Source: Saccharina japonica (taxonomy: Eukaryota > Sar > Phaeophyceae > Laminariales > Laminariaceae). Taken from it: a stretch of DNA of 64,000 nucleotides. The stretch spans positions 568,132-632,131 of the forward strand of contig MEHQ01001000.1 in NCBI GenBank assembly GCA_008828725.1. The letters run 5' to 3'. The notes beneath the pieces were generated by a model. That model did no database searches and was not told the DNA's origin. It saw nothing but the letters and a program-made list of their open reading frames with translations. Shown here piece by piece: positions 63,001-64,000 of this stretch; positions within the stretch are counted from its first letter, which is position 1; the number at the start of each line of letters is the position of its first letter. Position numbers and translations under genes: made by a program.

Positions 63001-63308
63001 TATCTACAACCAGTATGCACCGCGCTTCTGCAAAGCAAACACTTCTGCCGCTGCCGCAACCAATTTGTTTGTTTGTTTGTTTTTCCCTGTTTTGCGCTCT
63101 CCCGTTGCTTCTTTCTCCCCCCCAAAAAACCCGGTCTGAACCGCCGAACAGGCCCTTGGAGCTGCTAGCCCCGGGCCCTCGGCTGTCGAAGGCTACGGAG
63201 GCAACGCTGTCGAGGTACTGCAACTCGGCCGTGGATGCGAGAGGGGACAAGCGGGTCGTCAGGATGGAGCGCCTCTCGCCGGAAGAATTCTGCTTCGAGG
63301 CCGCCCAG
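60037..63308 (+). CDS. MSH3: MSH3 exons 7-9 (gene continues past the right edge)
   Basis: Exons: 60037-60214, 60887-61138, 63152-63308, phases consistent with exon 6 and with each other. Exon 7 encodes a Gly/Arg-rich then acidic linker (GGGGGGGRGGGRGGGGASG, TEDEGADKED). Exon 8 matches the start of the MutS connector domain of MSH3 (SEQWLLSLYEED, VRVGLVAVDVRTGKVVHDAF, ELDTRLRHLR). Exon 9 continues it (PLELLAPGPRLSKATEAT, VVRMERLSPEEFCFEAAQ) and ends at a GTAAAA donor. Exons 1-9 taken once total 2,223 bases, 741 codons, with no stop. The lever, clamp and ATPase domains lie outside the window. Confidence 0.9.
61139..62445 (+). repeat. 1.3 kb minisatellite in MSH3 intron 8
   Basis: About 65 diverged units of roughly 19-20 bases, core CAGTTGAGACAGCTGGGGT, starting immediately after the exon 8 donor. 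Higher-order units are visible: a block with GGTTAAATGAAAAACTGAGA recurs at 61310, 61403 and 61516, and TTTGAGACATCTGAGATCAC recurs at 61560, 61829 and 62091. The unit resembles the end of exon 8 plus its donor (GGTTGAGACATCTAAGGTTA). Confidence 0.95.
62495..62710 (+). mobile_element. 5'-truncated SINE-like element
   Basis: From about TATAGCGTAGG to GGGAGGGAAAAAAC it matches, in opposite orientation, the body of the element at 54370-54560 (TTCTCGCGATAAAAATGCAA, CCCCAGATCTGAGTT, CGAAGATAATA). The tRNA-like head is missing and the A-tail is short. It lies in MSH3 intron 8. Confidence 0.7.
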
Positions 63309-63336
63309 GTAAAAGGTCCGGTGACGCTTTATTGTA

Positions 63337-63683
63337 TACAGTAGGAACCCCCCAGTAATAAGACGGCGGTGTGCCAGAGCGGAGCATTATTACCGCCTTA
63401 TTGGGGGAAGCTGCCTTATTCATTCCAGGTTGTATGTGTCATTGCCTAGTTTATGACCGCCTTATAGAGGGAAGCCGCCTTATTCATTCCAGGTTAGATG
63501 TGACATTGCCCAGTTTACGACCGCCTTATAGAGGGAAGCCGCCTTATTCATTCCAGGTTATGTGTGCAATTCCCCGGTCGCGCTCAGCGATTTCGAGCGC
63601 CTTTTATCGGGATACCGCCTTATTCAGACTCATACCGCTTTATTGGGGGACCCCGGCTGCATTACCACTGCACTATACTGTAC
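63337..63683. mobile_element. Possible pogo/mariner-like non-autonomous element with internal 64-base tandem repeats
   Basis: The left end TACAGTAGGAACCCCCCAGT is mirrored by ATTGGGGGACCCC...ACTATACTGTA at the right end, with TA at both edges as expected for Tc1/mariner/pogo insertions. Inside, a 64-base unit (ACCGCCTTATAGAGGGAAGC...) is repeated nearly three times (63392, 63456, 63520). No transposase is encoded. Confidence 0.45.
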
Positions 63684-63693
63684 ACACATATAT

Positions 63694-63797
63694 TACGGGT
63701 GGGCTAATGTAGTAAATAGGACCTACGGTACACACAAAAGCTATATATTTACCTATTTTTACAAACTATATTTGGTCCTGTACTATGGTCCCCCTTA
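63694..63797. mobile_element. MITE-like element, family A, copy 4 (diverged)
   Basis: TACGGGTGGGCTAATGTAGT...AATAGGACC at the left and ATATTTGGTCCT...ACTATGGTCCCCCTTA at the right, the same layout as the copies at 6771, 49484 and 49609, with more substitutions. It is in MSH3 intron 9, about 400 bases after exon 9. Confidence 0.65.
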
Positions 63798-63853
63798 CTA
63801 CCTAAATTTGACTGTAATTCTTAAGTGTTTTATCCCCACAAGGGGAGTACAGT

Positions 63854-63954
63854 CCTTAATCCTTATAGGACTGGAGTCCCGTTTTGGGGACAAATTACTT
63901 AGAATTAGAGTGGTTTGTCCCCAAAACGGGACTGCAGTCCTAAAAGGGTTAAGG
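63854..63954. mobile_element. Foldback element, family C, well preserved copy
   Basis: Nearly perfect hairpin: GGACTGGAGTCCCGTTTTGG and its reverse complement CCAAAACGGGACTGCAGTCC around AAATTACTTAGAATTAGAG, with outer CCTTAA / TTAAGG. It shares order and sequence with the element in MSH3 intron 3 (40275-40359). It is in intron 9 near the right edge of the window. Confidence 0.7.
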
Positions 63955-64000
63955 CCTAAACGTGCCTAATGGGTGCCTAAATAAAGTCCCTTAAGGTGCC

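Noticed and set aside
62435..63250. 271-residue minus-strand open frame
   Set aside because: It crosses the SINE-like copy and MSH3 exon 9 in antisense and shows no protein family features.

Overview
This window is nuclear DNA from an intron-rich eukaryote, most likely a stramenopile and probably a brown alga (Ectocarpus-like). The organism is inferred, not proven. Exons are short, G+C-rich and phase-consistent, with introns of about 100-2,000 bases. The non-coding DNA is full of GTAC-rich palindromes, microsatellites and small inverted-repeat elements. There is no sign of operons or bacterial genes. I rebuilt genes by joining exons at splice sites with matching phase and conserved protein motifs. 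In four of the models the summed exon lengths are exact multiples of three.

Layout, left to right. (1) 368-10808 (+): a fatty-acid transport protein / very-long-chain acyl-CoA synthetase, 13 exons, 5' end missing. (2) About 15004-18236 (-): an unrecognised protein with a short coiled-coil segment. (3) 22075-27141 (-): a complete Notchless/Rsa4 (NLE1) gene, 10 exons, 529 residues, a 60S ribosome assembly factor. (4) 30550-37115 (-): a long coiled-coil protein of about 935 residues, divergent from the next gene across 239 bases. (5) 37355 to beyond the right end (+): the mismatch-repair gene MSH3, whose 3' half lies outside the window.

The MSH3 region is the unusual part. Its 5' half is present three times: copy 1 (exons 1-5, 37355-41617), copy 2 (exons 1-5, 43504-47797, carrying a partial second copy of the coiled-coil gene), and copy 3 (exons 3-5, 51536-53889). 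Exon 6 is present twice (51184-51280 and 55012-55108). Exons 7-9 are single (60037-63308). One N lies just after the copy 1/copy 2 junction (42330), and another follows a poly-G run at the start of copy 3 (51436). The copies differ by SNPs, indels, a replaced intron segment and presence/absence of a SINE-like insertion. Two alleles or paralogues placed in tandem by the assembly explains this best, but a real segmental duplication is possible. A single non-redundant path through exons 1-9 gives 741 codons in frame, with a PCNA-binding motif, a RanBP2-type zinc finger, an acidic linker, MutS domain I and the start of the connector domain.

The rest is non-coding DNA rich in small repeats: a MITE-like family (four copies), two foldback element families, a tRNA-headed SINE family, a 1.3 kb minisatellite that resembles the MSH3 exon 8 splice donor, a (GTA)n tract of about 240 bases, and an antisense glycosyltransferase-like remnant inside an MSH3 intron. 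Several introns, in MSH3 and the coiled-coil gene, appear to use GC-AG borders with a GCGAG donor.
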